This document shows positions 37,319 through 46,854 of a stretch of 64,000 nt of DNA, piece after piece. Location of the stretch: contig NZ_ATVB01000010.1 of NCBI RefSeq assembly GCF_000420505.1, positions 25,612 to 89,611 of the forward strand, in the 5' to 3' direction. The notes beneath the pieces are model-generated. The model did no database searches. It had not been told where the DNA came from and saw only the letters and a program-made list of their open reading frames with translations. The stretch comes from Alloscardovia omnicolens DSM 21503. GTDB taxonomy: Bacteria > Actinomycetota > Actinomycetes > Actinomycetales > Bifidobacteriaceae. Position 1 is the stretch's first letter. Each line of letters starts with the position of its first letter. The translations under genes were made by a program, and so were the position numbers.

Positions 37319-38725
37319 TTATGCGCAGCGGCGGCTTACACCCAACCAAGGCTCAATCTCAACCGAGTCAGCCTCGAGCAGAGCCTTATCGAGGTAATCC
37401 TTGTGAATAATAACCTCGCGCACAAAGCGGTCGAACCATGCTGCAGACAGTACATAATAACCGTCTTTGCCAGCGTCCTTGCCCCAGCTGTTCTCGACTT
37501 TCCAGCGGTTTGGAACGCCGTTTTCGTCTAGGTTCACGCCGGTAAAAGTCATAGCGTGGTTGCTTGGATAATCCATATATTCCAAACCATTAGCCTTGCT
37601 CATGGTAAAAGTGGTGCCGAACAGTTCATCCACGCGAACCGTGGATTCGTCGAAGAAGCCTCCGTGGCGCAGCGAGAACTGTGTGCAATCACAGGCGAAC
37701 CATACTGGGTGACCTTCCTGCAGCATCTTAATCGCGGCTGCGCGGAAAGTCTCCAACTCGGTGTTGAGCGCGGACATGTTACCGGCCTCAATAACCGTAG
37801 CCGTGTTCTTGGTCACGTAGCGCTTACCGTACGGTGTGGTAGCCATAGGCGAGTTGGTGAGCGTTTCGAAATCGTTTACGTCTACGGGCACATACTTCTT
37901 GTAGAAATCGAGCGGCGTAATATCGTGCTCTACAATCTGCTTGCGTGTATCGGTACCGGACTTCTTGTCCTTCTTATCTTTATCGTCCTTTTTCTCTTCT
38001 TTCTTGCTCGACGCATCGTCTTCTACGCGCGCAAAGAAATCGAAGGAACGAGGAGGCTCACCCAAAGCGATGCAGCACATGCGATACACGAGCTTCATAT
38101 ACTCGTCTTTGCGCTCACGAATCTGTTCAATGCTTTCGCCGGCAGCGTGGGCTGTGCGCATTTCGATAGCAAACTCGCGCAACTTGGAGTTCGTATACTG
38201 AATAAAATCGCTCGTATGGCGAGAATTCTCGGATTCAGGGTACGCGCTCTTTGGCATAAGACCGTACTTACTCACGAGGTTGGCGAAACCCTGCCACCAG
38301 TTGCCGTCCTCAACTGGACCTGCGTTAATGTGCTGGAAAATACGGCTATCGGTGGTCTCGTCGAGAGTGTCGAGCACATACTCGAGATATGTATTCGCCT
38401 TCTCCATCTTCTCCCAGAAGAGCAGATAGTTCTCGGAGAACTCGAAGTCGGAAATGTTCCACTTATGCATCAGCTCAAAACGCAGCACGTTGAGACCTGC
38501 GAACATCCAGCAGCGGCCGGACTGTTCCTGGTTCGTAATCGAACCCTGCTTAAGCTCAATATTAAAGTCCATCGGCACTTCGCGAGCGCCCGCATACGAG
38601 GTGGCAGCTTTAAGCACGCCCATGCTCACTGCTGCGTTCGCGGCAACGCGGTTAGCGCGGTCTGCACGGAAATCGGCAGAATACGAGTCGAGGGACGATA
38701 GCTGGATTGCTTTGGTTTGCGACAT
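37319..38725 (-). CDS. pepC: Aminopeptidase C (bleomycin hydrolase family, C1B)
   Basis: 468-residue cytoplasmic thiol peptidase. Catalytic Cys72 in NQEQSGRCWMFAGL, His390 in YPSNHAMTFTG and Asn412 in VENSWG complete the papain-like triad. Residues about 235-262 are a Lys/Asp-rich insert (SSKKEEKKDDKDKK). The C-terminus (EPWLGVSRRCA) departs from the usual WDP-type tail that projects into the active site and sets aminopeptidase specificity; the stop is six bases from the 72-bp repeat. It is likely to trim peptides, but end-specificity may be altered. Confidence 0.92.
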   Translation of the reverse strand: MSQTKAIQLSSLDSYSADFRADRANRVAANAAVSMGVLKAATSYAGAREVPMDFNIELKQGSITNQEQSGRCWMFAGLNVLRFELMHKWNISDFEFSENYLLFWEKMEKANTYLEYVLDTLDETTDSRIFQHINAGPVEDGNWWQGFANLVSKYGLMPKSAYPESENSRHTSDFIQYTNSKLREFAIEMRTAHAAGESIEQIRERKDEYMKLVYRMCCIALGEPPRSFDFFARVEDDASSKKEEKKDDKDKKDKKSGTDTRKQIVEHDITPLDFYKKYVPVDVNDFETLTNSPMATTPYGKRYVTKNTATVIEAGNMSALNTELETFRAAAIKMLQEGHPVWFACDCTQFSLRHGGFFDESTVRVDELFGTTFTMSKANGLEYMDYPSNHAMTFTGVNLDENGVPNRWKVENSWGKDAGKDGYYVLSAAWFDRFVREVIIHKDYLDKALLEADSVEIEPWLGVSRRCA

Positions 38726-38973
38726 GGGGCAGATCCTTCGTTGTTAAGAAAAATATAGGTGTATGTTGCTATCGAATAGTGTACTCAGCGGTGTGTCTTT
38801 GGCGTTTTATCCCTCAGCAGTGGTATAACGCTCTATAAAAGAAGACTCAAAAAATACGGACAGCTATTGACTTTTTGTAACAATTCCATTAAAAGACGCA
38901 TGTTTTGCTGTGGGTGTATTCTACGATGATGTGAGTTTTCGAGACGATGAGCCGAGACGAAAGAAGGCGGCCG

Positions 38974-39957
38974 GTGATTAAATACATCATCAAGCGCATT
39001 GCAAACTACATTGTTATGCTGTTTGTTGCTATTACTATGACGTATTTCTTGGCAAGCGCGTTTATGGATCCGCGTTCCAATTATATGAGTCGTCATCCGC
39101 ACCCGCCGATTGCGTCTATTAATCGTGCGCTTGATAACGCCAATATTAACGACCAAACACCTGTTGTGTTGCGCTATTGGCGTTGGCTGGTTGGTGTTGT
39201 TACCCGATGGGATTGGGGTAAAGCGCCAGACCAGTCGAATGTGGGCGAGGCTATTATGTCGCGCATGGGCGCGTCTTTGCAGCTGGTTACTTTAGCAACG
39301 ATTTTAAGCATTGTTATTGGCGTGTCCATTGGTGTCTACACGGCAATTCGCCAGTACAAGTGGCAAGATCGCGTGCTTAATTCTATTGCCACCTTCTTCT
39401 TTGTTATTCCTCCTGCAGTATTAGCCGTTATGGTTGTGTTCCTTGCTATTCAGGTGAACACGGTTGCTGGTTCGCGCCTGTTCTACGTAACGGGGCTTCA
39501 CGCCTACCAAGGAAATAATCTAGGTTTGTGGATACTCGATTTCCTCCAGCATCTCATCTTGCCGACGATTTCCATGACCATCGCTGGAGCTGTTGGCTAC
39601 CATTTAACACAGCGCACTTATTTGCTCGACGAGATGAACGCTGATTATGTGCGCACTGCCCGCGCTAAAGGGCTGACTCTTAACCAGGCTATTCGCCGCC
39701 ATGCTTTACGCAATTCTTTGTTGCCAACCGCGCAGTCTGTTGCTTTTTCGATTGCAGGTGTGTTTGTGGGCGCAACCGTAACAGAGACCGTTTTTGCTAT
39801 TAATGGTTTGGGGCGTTACTTCGTAAGCACAATTGCTGCGAACGATATTAATGGGACGGTTGCAGTTGCCGCCTTCTCCGGTGTGTGCACCTTAACCGGT
39901 GCTTTGCTTGCCGATGTTGTGGCTGCATGGCTCGATCCGCGTATTCGCTTGAGTTAA
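38974..39957 (+). CDS. Oligopeptide ABC transporter permease (OppB/DppB-type)
   Basis: 327 residues from GTG 38974 (AAGAAGG six bases before, VIKYIIKRI start); an ATG at 38947 gives 336 but has a weaker SD. Six membrane helices and the conserved DYVRTARAKGLTLNQAIRRH loop that contacts the ATPase. First gene of a four-gene importer (permease, permease, double ATPase, binding protein). Cargo: peptides or possibly oligosaccharides. Confidence 0.9.
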   Translation: MIKYIIKRIANYIVMLFVAITMTYFLASAFMDPRSNYMSRHPHPPIASINRALDNANINDQTPVVLRYWRWLVGVVTRWDWGKAPDQSNVGEAIMSRMGASLQLVTLATILSIVIGVSIGVYTAIRQYKWQDRVLNSIATFFFVIPPAVLAVMVVFLAIQVNTVAGSRLFYVTGLHAYQGNNLGLWILDFLQHLILPTISMTIAGAVGYHLTQRTYLLDEMNADYVRTARAKGLTLNQAIRRHALRNSLLPTAQSVAFSIAGVFVGATVTETVFAINGLGRYFVSTIAANDINGTVAVAAFSGVCTLTGALLADVVAAWLDPRIRLS

Positions 39958-39973
39958 GGGAGCTAGGAGAGAA

Positions 39974-40963
39974 ATGACTACAGAACATTACGACGATCCT
40001 ATGGCACATAACGTTCTCGAAACGACGCGTCAAGCCGTGGAGAGCAACGATTCGTCCATTGAGCGTCCAGCGGCGCGCAAGAATGCAGGTATTAAGCGCA
40101 CCAGCCGCGTGTCTTTGTACGTGCGCCGCTATATGCGTCGGACTTCTGCGGTGGTGGGCTTGGGGCTGCTTCTGGCTCTTATTTTGTGGGCGATGTTTGG
40201 CCGTTTCGCCACGCAATTTAACTACGTAAACCTCGATTTCGCGGCTCTATCTGTACCGCCGTTTAGCGAAGGCCATATTTTCGGTACAACCGATGGTGGA
40301 GCGGACGTGTATGCCATGGTTGTGCATGGTTTGGGACGTTCTTTGCTCGTAGCATTTTTGAGTTCGATTCTCACCACCATTATTGCGGCGATTTATGGCG
40401 TGGCTATTGCCTACTTCGAAGGTCGTGTAGAAAAAGTGGGTATGTGGATTCTCGACATGCTGCTGGTTGTTCCATCCACCTTGCTCATCGCTATTTTGGT
40501 GCGTTCGGCCGCTGGAACCTCTGGCTGGCTGTGGCTCACCTTCGGCTTAACTGTTTTTGGTTGGGTTGGTTTAGCTCGTGTTCTGCGCACTATCGGTATG
40601 AGTATTCGAGAACGCGATTATGTGCGCGCAGCTAAGTTTATGGGCGTCAAACCATTTACGGTTATGATTCGCCACCTTATTCCTAACTTGGGCTCTGTGC
40701 TCGTTATTAATACCGTGCTTGGTGTTGTTTCTACCGTTGCTTCGGAAACTACGTTGTCGTTCCTCGGTTTGGGTATTAAGGCTCCAGATATTTCTTTGGG
40801 AAGTTTGCTTAACGAAGGTCAATCCGTGATTGTTACGCAGCCATGGGTTTTGGTTATTCCTTCGGCAGTACTGATTGTTTTGGCTTTTTCTGTTCAGTTG
40901 ATTGGTGACGGTTTGCGCGATGCTATCGATCCGTATTCACGCTCGGGCGGTACAGCAGAGTAA
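39974..40963 (+). CDS. Oligopeptide ABC transporter permease (OppC/DppC-type)
   Basis: 329 residues. A cytoplasmic N-terminal segment of about 50 residues, then six membrane helices, with the DYVRAAKFMGVKPFTVMIRHLIPN loop facing the ATPase. TTLSFLGLGIKAPDISLGSLLNEG is the family signature. Partner of the OppB-type permease encoded 16 bp upstream. Confidence 0.92.
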   Translation: MTTEHYDDPMAHNVLETTRQAVESNDSSIERPAARKNAGIKRTSRVSLYVRRYMRRTSAVVGLGLLLALILWAMFGRFATQFNYVNLDFAALSVPPFSEGHIFGTTDGGADVYAMVVHGLGRSLLVAFLSSILTTIIAAIYGVAIAYFEGRVEKVGMWILDMLLVVPSTLLIAILVRSAAGTSGWLWLTFGLTVFGWVGLARVLRTIGMSIRERDYVRAAKFMGVKPFTVMIRHLIPNLGSVLVINTVLGVVSTVASETTLSFLGLGIKAPDISLGSLLNEGQSVIVTQPWVLVIPSAVLIVLAFSVQLIGDGLRDAIDPYSRSGGTAE

Positions 40964-40984
40964 AGCAGGGATAAGGATAGAAGC

Positions 40985-43063
40985 ATGACGGAATTTAGGA
41001 AAACAGCAGAAACAATTCTTACAGTACGAGATTTACACGTAAGCTTTGCCTCCGAAGCTGGAACAGTTCGAGCAGTATCGGGAGTAAGTTTCGATCTACA
41101 GCGCGGAAAGACTTTGGGCATTGTAGGTGAATCTGGTTCTGGAAAGTCTGTAACCTCGATGGCGATTATGGGCTTGCTCGATAAGAACGCTAAGGTAGAA
41201 GGTTCGATCGAGTTCGAAGGCGAAAACCTTCTCGAGAAGAACGATGCGCAAATGAGTAAACTGCGCGGATCTAAGATTGCCATGGTTTTCCAAGACCCAC
41301 TGTCGGCTCTCACCCCGGTATATACCATTGGTCAGCAGATGCGCGAAGCTCTTATTGTGCACAATCCAGGCATGAACGATGAGCAAGTGCGTGAGCGTTC
41401 CATTGAGTTACTTACTCTGGTGGGCATTCCGAATGCGGAAGAACGTTTGGTATCCTTCCCTCATCAGTTTTCGGGTGGTATGCGCCAGCGTGTGGTTATT
41501 GCTATGGCTATTGCTAATAATCCGGACGTGATTATTGCCGATGAGCCAACCACTGCTTTGGATGTAACAATTCAGGCACAGGTGTTGGAAGTACTCAAGA
41601 CAGCGCAGCGTGAGACCGGCGCAGCCTTAATCTTTATTACCCACGATTTGGGTGTTGTAGCCTCTATTGCTGACGACATTATTGTTATGTATGCGGGTCG
41701 TCCAGTAGAAGAAGCACGCGTAGACGATATTTTCTACCGTCCAGTTATGCCGTACACCATGGGATTGCTGGGTGCAGTTCCTCATCCAAAGCAATCTAAG
41801 AATTCTCGATTGGTACCAATCCCTGGTTCCCCAACAAATTTGGTGAATCTTCCTAAGGGGTGTGCTTTTGCAGAGCGTTGCCCTCTAGCAACGGATGTGT
41901 GCCGAGAAACAGTGCCTGCTTTACAAGAGGTTGAGGGACGTTCTGGCCAGTTGTCTGCATGCCACTTTAACGACAAGATTGTGCGCGAAGGCTTAACCTT
42001 TAACGACGTGTATTCTGTGGGAGAATCTATTCCATCTATCTTCGAAGGCATTCCTCGCGAAGATCGCAAGATGGTCTTGTCTGCAGAGAATGTAAAGAAG
42101 ACCTTCCCTCTTACCTCAGGCGGATTCCTGCGTCGCAAGGTTGGAGAAGTACGTGCCGTAAACGATGTGACTATTCACGTGCGCGAAGGTGAGACCATCG
42201 CTCTGGTGGGTGAGTCTGGTTCGGGTAAATCCACCACTTTGTTACAGATTATGGATTTGAAGGCTCCAGAATCTGGAAAAATTGAGCTATTTGGTCAAGA
42301 TGTGAGCGAGAAAATGTCTCGCAAAGAACGCACTATGTTGCACGCTAAAGTGCAGTATGTGTTCCAAGACCCTATGAGCTCTCTGGATCCTCGCCTGCCA
42401 ATATATGATATTTTGGCCGAGCCGATGAAGGTTATTGGCATGAGCAAGAAAGAAATCAGTGTGCGTATCGCTGAGCTCATGGAGCTGGTTGGCTTAAAGC
42501 CAGATCAAGTAGATCGTTTCCCTAACCAGTTCTCTGGTGGTCAGCGTCAGCGTATTGCTATTGCTCGAGCTCTGGCCGTTAATCCACGTCTGATTCTGCT
42601 CGATGAGCCAGTATCTGCTTTGGATGTGTCTATTCAGGCAGGTGTATTGAATCTTCTGGAAGATTTACAAAATAAGTTGGGCGTTGCCTACTTATTCGTG
42701 GCTCATAATCTGTCTGTTGTGCGTCATCTGTCCTCTAGAGTAGCCGTAATGTACTTGGGGCGTATTGTGGAATCGGGAGATATCGATGAGGTCTTCGATA
42801 GTCCTCAACACCCATATACCAAGGCGTTAATGAGCGCAGTACCGGTGCCAGACCCTGAATACGAACGTAGTCATGAGCGTATTGTTCTCGAAGGCGATTT
42901 GCCAAGTCCAACAGAACATATTGAAGGATGCGCCTTCGCGTCTCGCTGCCCTCTGTACAAGCAGCTTACTGAAGAACAGAGGAAGAAGTGCGACACGATG
43001 GTTCCACAAACCAGAGACTGTGATGTTGACCACAAAGCAGCATGTCACTGGATTAAGATTTGA
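40985..43063 (+). CDS. Fused double ATPase of the oligopeptide ABC transporter (OppD-OppF type)
   Basis: 692 residues containing two complete nucleotide-binding domains. Each has a Walker A (GESGSGKS) and signature (FSGGMRQRV in the first, FSGGQRQRI in the second), a Walker B ([18 protein letters not shown]), and an iron-sulfur-like Cys-rich tail after each half ([27 protein letters not shown]), as in OppD/OppF. In most systems the halves are separate genes. It powers uptake by the two permeases upstream. Confidence 0.94.
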   Translation: MTEFRKTAETILTVRDLHVSFASEAGTVRAVSGVSFDLQRGKTLGIVGESGSGKSVTSMAIMGLLDKNAKVEGSIEFEGENLLEKNDAQMSKLRGSKIAMVFQDPLSALTPVYTIGQQMREALIVHNPGMNDEQVRERSIELLTLVGIPNAEERLVSFPHQFSGGMRQRVVIAMAIANNPDVIIADEPTTALDVTIQAQVLEVLKTAQRETGAALIFITHDLGVVASIADDIIVMYAGRPVEEARVDDIFYRPVMPYTMGLLGAVPHPKQSKNSRLVPIPGSPTNLVNLPKGCAFAERCPLATDVCRETVPALQEVEGRSGQLSACHFNDKIVREGLTFNDVYSVGESIPSIFEGIPREDRKMVLSAENVKKTFPLTSGGFLRRKVGEVRAVNDVTIHVREGETIALVGESGSGKSTTLLQIMDLKAPESGKIELFGQDVSEKMSRKERTMLHAKVQYVFQDPMSSLDPRLPIYDILAEPMKVIGMSKKEISVRIAELMELVGLKPDQVDRFPNQFSGGQRQRIAIARALAVNPRLILLDEPVSALDVSIQAGVLNLLEDLQNKLGVAYLFVAHNLSVVRHLSSRVAVMYLGRIVESGDIDEVFDSPQHPYTKALMSAVPVPDPEYERSHERIVLEGDLPSPTEHIEGCAFASRCPLYKQLTEEQRKKCDTMVPQTRDCDVDHKAACHWIKI

Positions 43064-43184
43064 GATGCCAAAGCGTGCTGATTCGTAACGTTATATGGTC
43101 GAATCAACACACTTTCCCATCACAAAGTGCGAAGGTAGCAATTATGTATGATTATTGCTACACACAAGAAAGGGAGGACTGAGA

Positions 43185-44906
43185 GTGAAGTTTCTCACGA
43201 TGAAGAAAACCATCACTGTAACTGCATCAGCAGTAGCCTTAGCGCTGGCTCTTGCAGGTTGTGGTGCTGGTAACGCAAATCAAGCTACGGGTGCGGCTGA
43301 ACCAGCAGAAGGTTTTGCTGCAGACTATAAGGGTGCTTACCCAATGCCTTCTAAGACAAAGGCATACAACAACCCACAGGAGCGCGATAATATTAAAGAC
43401 GGTGGTACGCTCAACCTGACTACCACCTACACGCCTAACTGGAACTACATGTCTGTAGATGGCAACACGGGTTACATGAGTGAATTGTGGAGCTGGTACA
43501 TGCCAAGCTTGGCAACCTTCGACCTTAAGGGTAACTTGGAATGGAACAAGGATTACATTACTAAGGCAGAAGTGACCAACAAGGATCCACTAACCGTAAC
43601 CTACACGATTAACGACAAGGCTAACTGGAACGATGGCACTCCAATCGATTGGACTGCTTTCGAAGCAACCTGGAAGATTAATAACGGTAAAGATACTAAC
43701 TATTCTCCTGCGTCTACAGAAGGTTGGGAGAACATTGAATCAGTTAAGCAGGGTGCTAACGCCAAGCAGGCAGTAGTAACCTTTGCTAAGCCATTCTACC
43801 CATGGCAGTCTTTGTTCACGGGTTTGTACCCTCCACAGGCATTGGACTACAAAACCTATTCTGAAGGCTGGGTAGACACTCCACACGCAGAGTGGGGTGC
43901 TGGTCCATTCACTGTAGAGAAGGCAGATAAGGATTCTGTAACCTTCGTACGCAATCCAAAATGGTGGGGCAACACCGCAAAGCTGGATAAGGTTGTCTAC
44001 AAGTACATGGAGTCCACCGCTCAGGTAAATGCTTTTAAGAATTCCGAGATTGACGCTCTGACCTTCTCTTCGAACAACATTTTGCAAACAGTGAAAGGCC
44101 GTAAGGATATCCAAATTCGTTTGGGCTATTCGAGCCAGGTAAACGTTCTTAACTTTAACGGTAAGGCTGGCTTCCTTAAGGATCAGGCTGTACGCAAGGC
44201 TTTGGCGCAAGCCTTCGATCGCGATATCTTCGAGAAGGTACACTTCCAAGGTCTTAACTGGACTCCAGACGATCCAGGTTCAGAAGTATTCCCTGTGTAT
44301 CAGGAAGGCTACGAGAACAACTTGCCAGCAGAATCCAAGAAAGTGGATGTAAAGAGTGCCAAGGCGACCTTGGAGAAGGCTGGCTACAAGATGGGCAAGG
44401 ACGGCTACTACGAGAAGGATGGCAAGACCCTCCAAATTCGTTACACCTACTTTGGTGATGCTGCTATGGTAACCAACATGGCTAAGGCTATTAGCCAGAT
44501 GATGAAGGCTGCTGGTATTAAGATTAAGCTTGATAATCGCGATGATGTTAAGTTCGCAGATACCGTAGCCAAGGGTGATTTCGAGATTCTTCCAATGGCC
44601 TGGCAGTCTTCTTCTCCATACGGCCAGTTGAACATTAGCCAGCTGTATGGTTCTAAGTCTGAGTCTAACTACACCTTCGTGGGTAGTGAAGAAGTAGATA
44701 AGCTTGCTAAGGTTCCAGGAACGATCGAGGATCAGTTGGAGGCAGTGAAAGCTGCAAACAAGGCTGAGAAGGCGGCTCTTAAGCTGTTCGGCACTGTTCC
44801 ATTGGATACTCCACCAAGCTTCTATGCGGTAACCAAGGGATTGGCTAACTGGGGTCCATCTGGATTCCAGACCGTTTTGCCAGAAAACGTTGGTTGGCAA
44901 AAGTAA
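43185..44906 (+). CDS. ABC transporter substrate-binding lipoprotein (family 5)
   Basis: 573 residues from GTG 43185, chosen for GGGAGG seven bases before; ATG 43200 is an alternative. Signal peptide followed by lipobox LALAGC. The body is the bilobed solute-binding family 5 type (GGTLNLTTTYTPNWNY at the start, KALAQAFDRDIF in the middle). Catches peptides or sugars outside the membrane for the transporter encoded upstream (120-bp gap, so it may have its own promoter). Followed by a terminator. Confidence 0.92.
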   Translation: MKFLTMKKTITVTASAVALALALAGCGAGNANQATGAAEPAEGFAADYKGAYPMPSKTKAYNNPQERDNIKDGGTLNLTTTYTPNWNYMSVDGNTGYMSELWSWYMPSLATFDLKGNLEWNKDYITKAEVTNKDPLTVTYTINDKANWNDGTPIDWTAFEATWKINNGKDTNYSPASTEGWENIESVKQGANAKQAVVTFAKPFYPWQSLFTGLYPPQALDYKTYSEGWVDTPHAEWGAGPFTVEKADKDSVTFVRNPKWWGNTAKLDKVVYKYMESTAQVNAFKNSEIDALTFSSNNILQTVKGRKDIQIRLGYSSQVNVLNFNGKAGFLKDQAVRKALAQAFDRDIFEKVHFQGLNWTPDDPGSEVFPVYQEGYENNLPAESKKVDVKSAKATLEKAGYKMGKDGYYEKDGKTLQIRYTYFGDAAMVTNMAKAISQMMKAAGIKIKLDNRDDVKFADTVAKGDFEILPMAWQSSSPYGQLNISQLYGSKSESNYTFVGSEEVDKLAKVPGTIEDQLEAVKAANKAEKAALKLFGTVPLDTPPSFYAVTKGLANWGPSGFQTVLPENVGWQK

Positions 44907-44920
44907 GGTAGTGTAAAACC

Positions 44921-44963
44921 AATCGCCCATCCGAGTGTGAATGCTTGAATGGGCGATTTTTTT
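44921..44963 (+). terminator. Rho-independent terminator after the binding-protein gene
   Basis: AATCGCCCAT (44921-44930) pairs with ATGGGCGATT (44949-44958), followed by a run of seven T. It marks the end of the oligopeptide transport operon. Confidence 0.92.
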
Positions 44964-44977
44964 ATTCGCGATTCAAC

Positions 44978-45042
44978 AATTCACCTCATACTACATAAAC
45001 AAGCCAAAAATTGTGGCGTCAATCTGTAGTACGAGGTGAATT
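44978..45042. repeat. 18-bp imperfect inverted repeat
   Basis: AATTCACCTCATACTACA and its complement (one mismatch) flank a 29-nt loop between the transporter terminator and the LacI gene. It has no T-tract, so it is probably not a terminator. It could be a protein-binding dyad or an RNA structure. Confidence 0.55.
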
Positions 45043-45058
45043 AATATGTACAGGAATT

Positions 45059-45137
45059 AACTAAAGCGCTTAAGTTGCGAATCAAGAGATTTTTAGCGCG
45101 GAAAACGCGGTATTTCTCCCTCTTTGCGAACGTTCAC
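45059..45137. promoter_or_regulatory. LacI-type operator-like dyads before the third LacI regulator
   Basis: 45059-45076 (aactaaagcgcttaagtt) has the AAGCGCTT core seen before the GH1 operon. 45126-45137 (GCGAACGTTCAC) differs at one base from the araB operator core. Both lie in the gap upstream of the regulator, which may autoregulate or be cross-controlled by the other LacI proteins. Confidence 0.5.
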
Positions 45138-45206
45138 ACGCTTTTGGTTCGAAAAGTTGCCTCTGTTCTGCGCACTGCTAATGATTTAAAGTAAAATCGT
45201 AGAAGC

Positions 45207-45254
45207 ACAATAAGGAGGTTCTTCGTATCGCTATATGAAGAGCCTCCTTATTGT
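45207..45254. repeat. 18-bp imperfect hairpin holding an AAGGAGG sequence
   Basis: ACAATAAGGAGG with TTCTTC pairs (one mismatch) with GAAGAGCCTCCTTATTGT around a 12-nt loop. The left arm is an anti-SD-complementary AAGGAGG; a 14-codon frame (ATG 45235, MKSLLIVYVVIILP) starts in the right arm. No T-tract. A ribosome-site-sequestering RNA switch is possible but unsupported. Confidence 0.45.
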
Positions 45255-45346
45255 ATACGTTGTCATTATTCTGCCTTAAACGGTACAGTAGTATTCAATA
45301 AGTATTTATTTTCTGCCAAGATGTAGAGAGAACGAGCGAGGACGGT

Positions 45347-46381
45347 ATGGCTGGAAAAACAAAAGTAACCATTTCTGATGTTGCTCGCACTGCGGGCGTA
45401 TCTAACAGCGCTGTATCTTACGCCCTCAATGGTAAGCCGGGTGTATCAGAAGATACGCGCGAAAAAGTGCTTAAAGTTGCTGAACAGATGGGTTGGAAGC
45501 CGAATATGGCTGCGAAAGCCTTATCGGATGCCAGTACGCGCACAATAGGATTAGTCATTGAAGTCGATTCTGAAGCGCTGTCTGTGGAATCTTACTTTAT
45601 GGAGTTAATTGCCGGTCTGGGCGGTGCTCTAGAAGATTACGATTACTCACTTTTGGTGCGTATTGTTTCAGATTCCCAAAGCGCTATGCGTATTCACCGC
45701 AATTGGATTGCTACCGGAAGTGTAGATGCCATGCTGGTGATGAACGTAGAAGTGGGAGATCCGCGTATTGACTTCTACAAAGAACACTCAGCAATGCCTG
45801 TTTTAGCTATTGCTGATCCTTCGGTTACACATGGTTTGCCATCGATGACCAGTGATGACGCTGAAGGCGCGCGCATGATAGTAGATTATTTGCATGAGCT
45901 GGGACATACCCATATTGCTCGTGTAGCAGGTCCTGAGCGATATGCGCACACATTTATTCGTGATCGAGCATTTATGGAAGAGTCTGCGTCTTTGGGTATG
46001 ACCTGCGACTGTTTACACTCTGATTATTCTCCTGAGCAGGGTCGCGATATGACGAACAGGCTTTTTGCTTTTAGCGACTCGCCAACAGCTATTGTTTACG
46101 ATAACGATGTTATGGCTATTGAGGCCTTACATGTAGCTGCTGAACGTGGACTGAGTGTGCCTGATGATATTTCGATTATGTCGTGGGACGATTCCTTCGC
46201 GTGCACGGCTACAACTCCAGGTATTACGGCTCTGTGGAGAGATATTCCTCGTTTAGGCGCTAAAGCTGTGCCTATGCTGATGGATTTGATTGAGGGAAAT
46301 ACGGTGGAAAATGCTATGGAATCGCCGTATGAACTCGTTCAGCGCGGTTCTACGGGTGTTCCGAAAATAGTAGGGGAGTAG
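45347..46381 (+). CDS. LacI-family transcriptional regulator
   Basis: 344 residues. N-terminal helix-turn-helix TISDVARTAGVSNSAVSYAL, hinge region at KPNMAAKALSDASTRTIG, then a sugar-sensing domain (GLVIEVDSEALSVESYFMEL, ending YELVQRGSTG). It lies between the peptide/sugar ABC operon and the DUF624/isomerase region and probably controls one of them. Operator-like dyads lie upstream of it (45059, 45126) and before the isomerase gene (48640). A hairpin follows at 46509. Confidence 0.9.
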   Translation: MAGKTKVTISDVARTAGVSNSAVSYALNGKPGVSEDTREKVLKVAEQMGWKPNMAAKALSDASTRTIGLVIEVDSEALSVESYFMELIAGLGGALEDYDYSLLVRIVSDSQSAMRIHRNWIATGSVDAMLVMNVEVGDPRIDFYKEHSAMPVLAIADPSVTHGLPSMTSDDAEGARMIVDYLHELGHTHIARVAGPERYAHTFIRDRAFMEESASLGMTCDCLHSDYSPEQGRDMTNRLFAFSDSPTAIVYDNDVMAIEALHVAAERGLSVPDDISIMSWDDSFACTATTPGITALWRDIPRLGAKAVPMLMDLIEGNTVENAMESPYELVQRGSTGVPKIVGE

Positions 46382-46508
46382 AAGCTCATATCGTTAATCA
46401 TGGAATGCTATGCTTAAGCACGATTCACGAACCGTATCAAGCTCTACCTAGCGCAATAATCCTCGGAATAAAGCTCAATCACAGGCGAACATGAATTCGA
46501 GCCAAGTT

Positions 46509-46537
46509 CTGCTAAAACGGTCTTCGGTTTTTAGCAG
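46509..46537. terminator. Hairpin about 130 bp after the third LacI gene
   Basis: CTGCTAAAA (46509-46517) pairs with TTTTAGCAG (46529-46537). The AAAA/TTTT at the loop side means it could serve either strand. Modest stem, so probably a weak terminator. Confidence 0.45.
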
Positions 46538-46633
46538 GGTTTAGGGGAAGATGTTGTCTAGTAGGTTCTAGTTGATTCCTCTGGCAGCCATGTGTCAAGA
46601 CGTCGTTTCGGTGTGAATGTGTTTTGTATTCAT

Positions 46634-46724
46634 GCGTGAAGTCGATACGCGCAACCGTTATGCCAGTTTTGAAGCCATTTTTGTGCATCAAAACTGGCAT
46701 AACAGGTGTATTAATCGGTTAAGC
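46634..46724 (+). repeat. Dispersed palindromic repeat, copy 2 (forward)
   Basis: 91 bp, over 90% identical to copy 1. The inner stem is TATGCCAGTTTTGA/TCAAAACTGGCATA: a G-C to C-G swap relative to copy 1 on both arms, i.e. compensatory. The right flank AGAATGCGTG is shared with copy 4. With inverted copy 3 it brackets the DUF624 operon. Confidence 0.92.
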
Positions 46725-46854
46725 AGAATGCGTGCGGGCAAGAGATCGTCGGGTGTAACGCAGCTTGAAGCCTGATTGTGAGGAACAGCTGCTAACCACG
46801 CACGTGCACACCCGAAACCCACTAAGTACGATGAACCGTTAAAACGCTAAGAAT

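Noticed and set aside
37556..38701. 381-codon antisense ORF opposite pepC
   Set aside because: pepC has all catalytic motifs; the antisense frame has no recognisable domain or SD.
44921..44963. Hairpin after the binding protein as a riboswitch
   Set aside because: Short stem with a run of seven T: an ordinary terminator.
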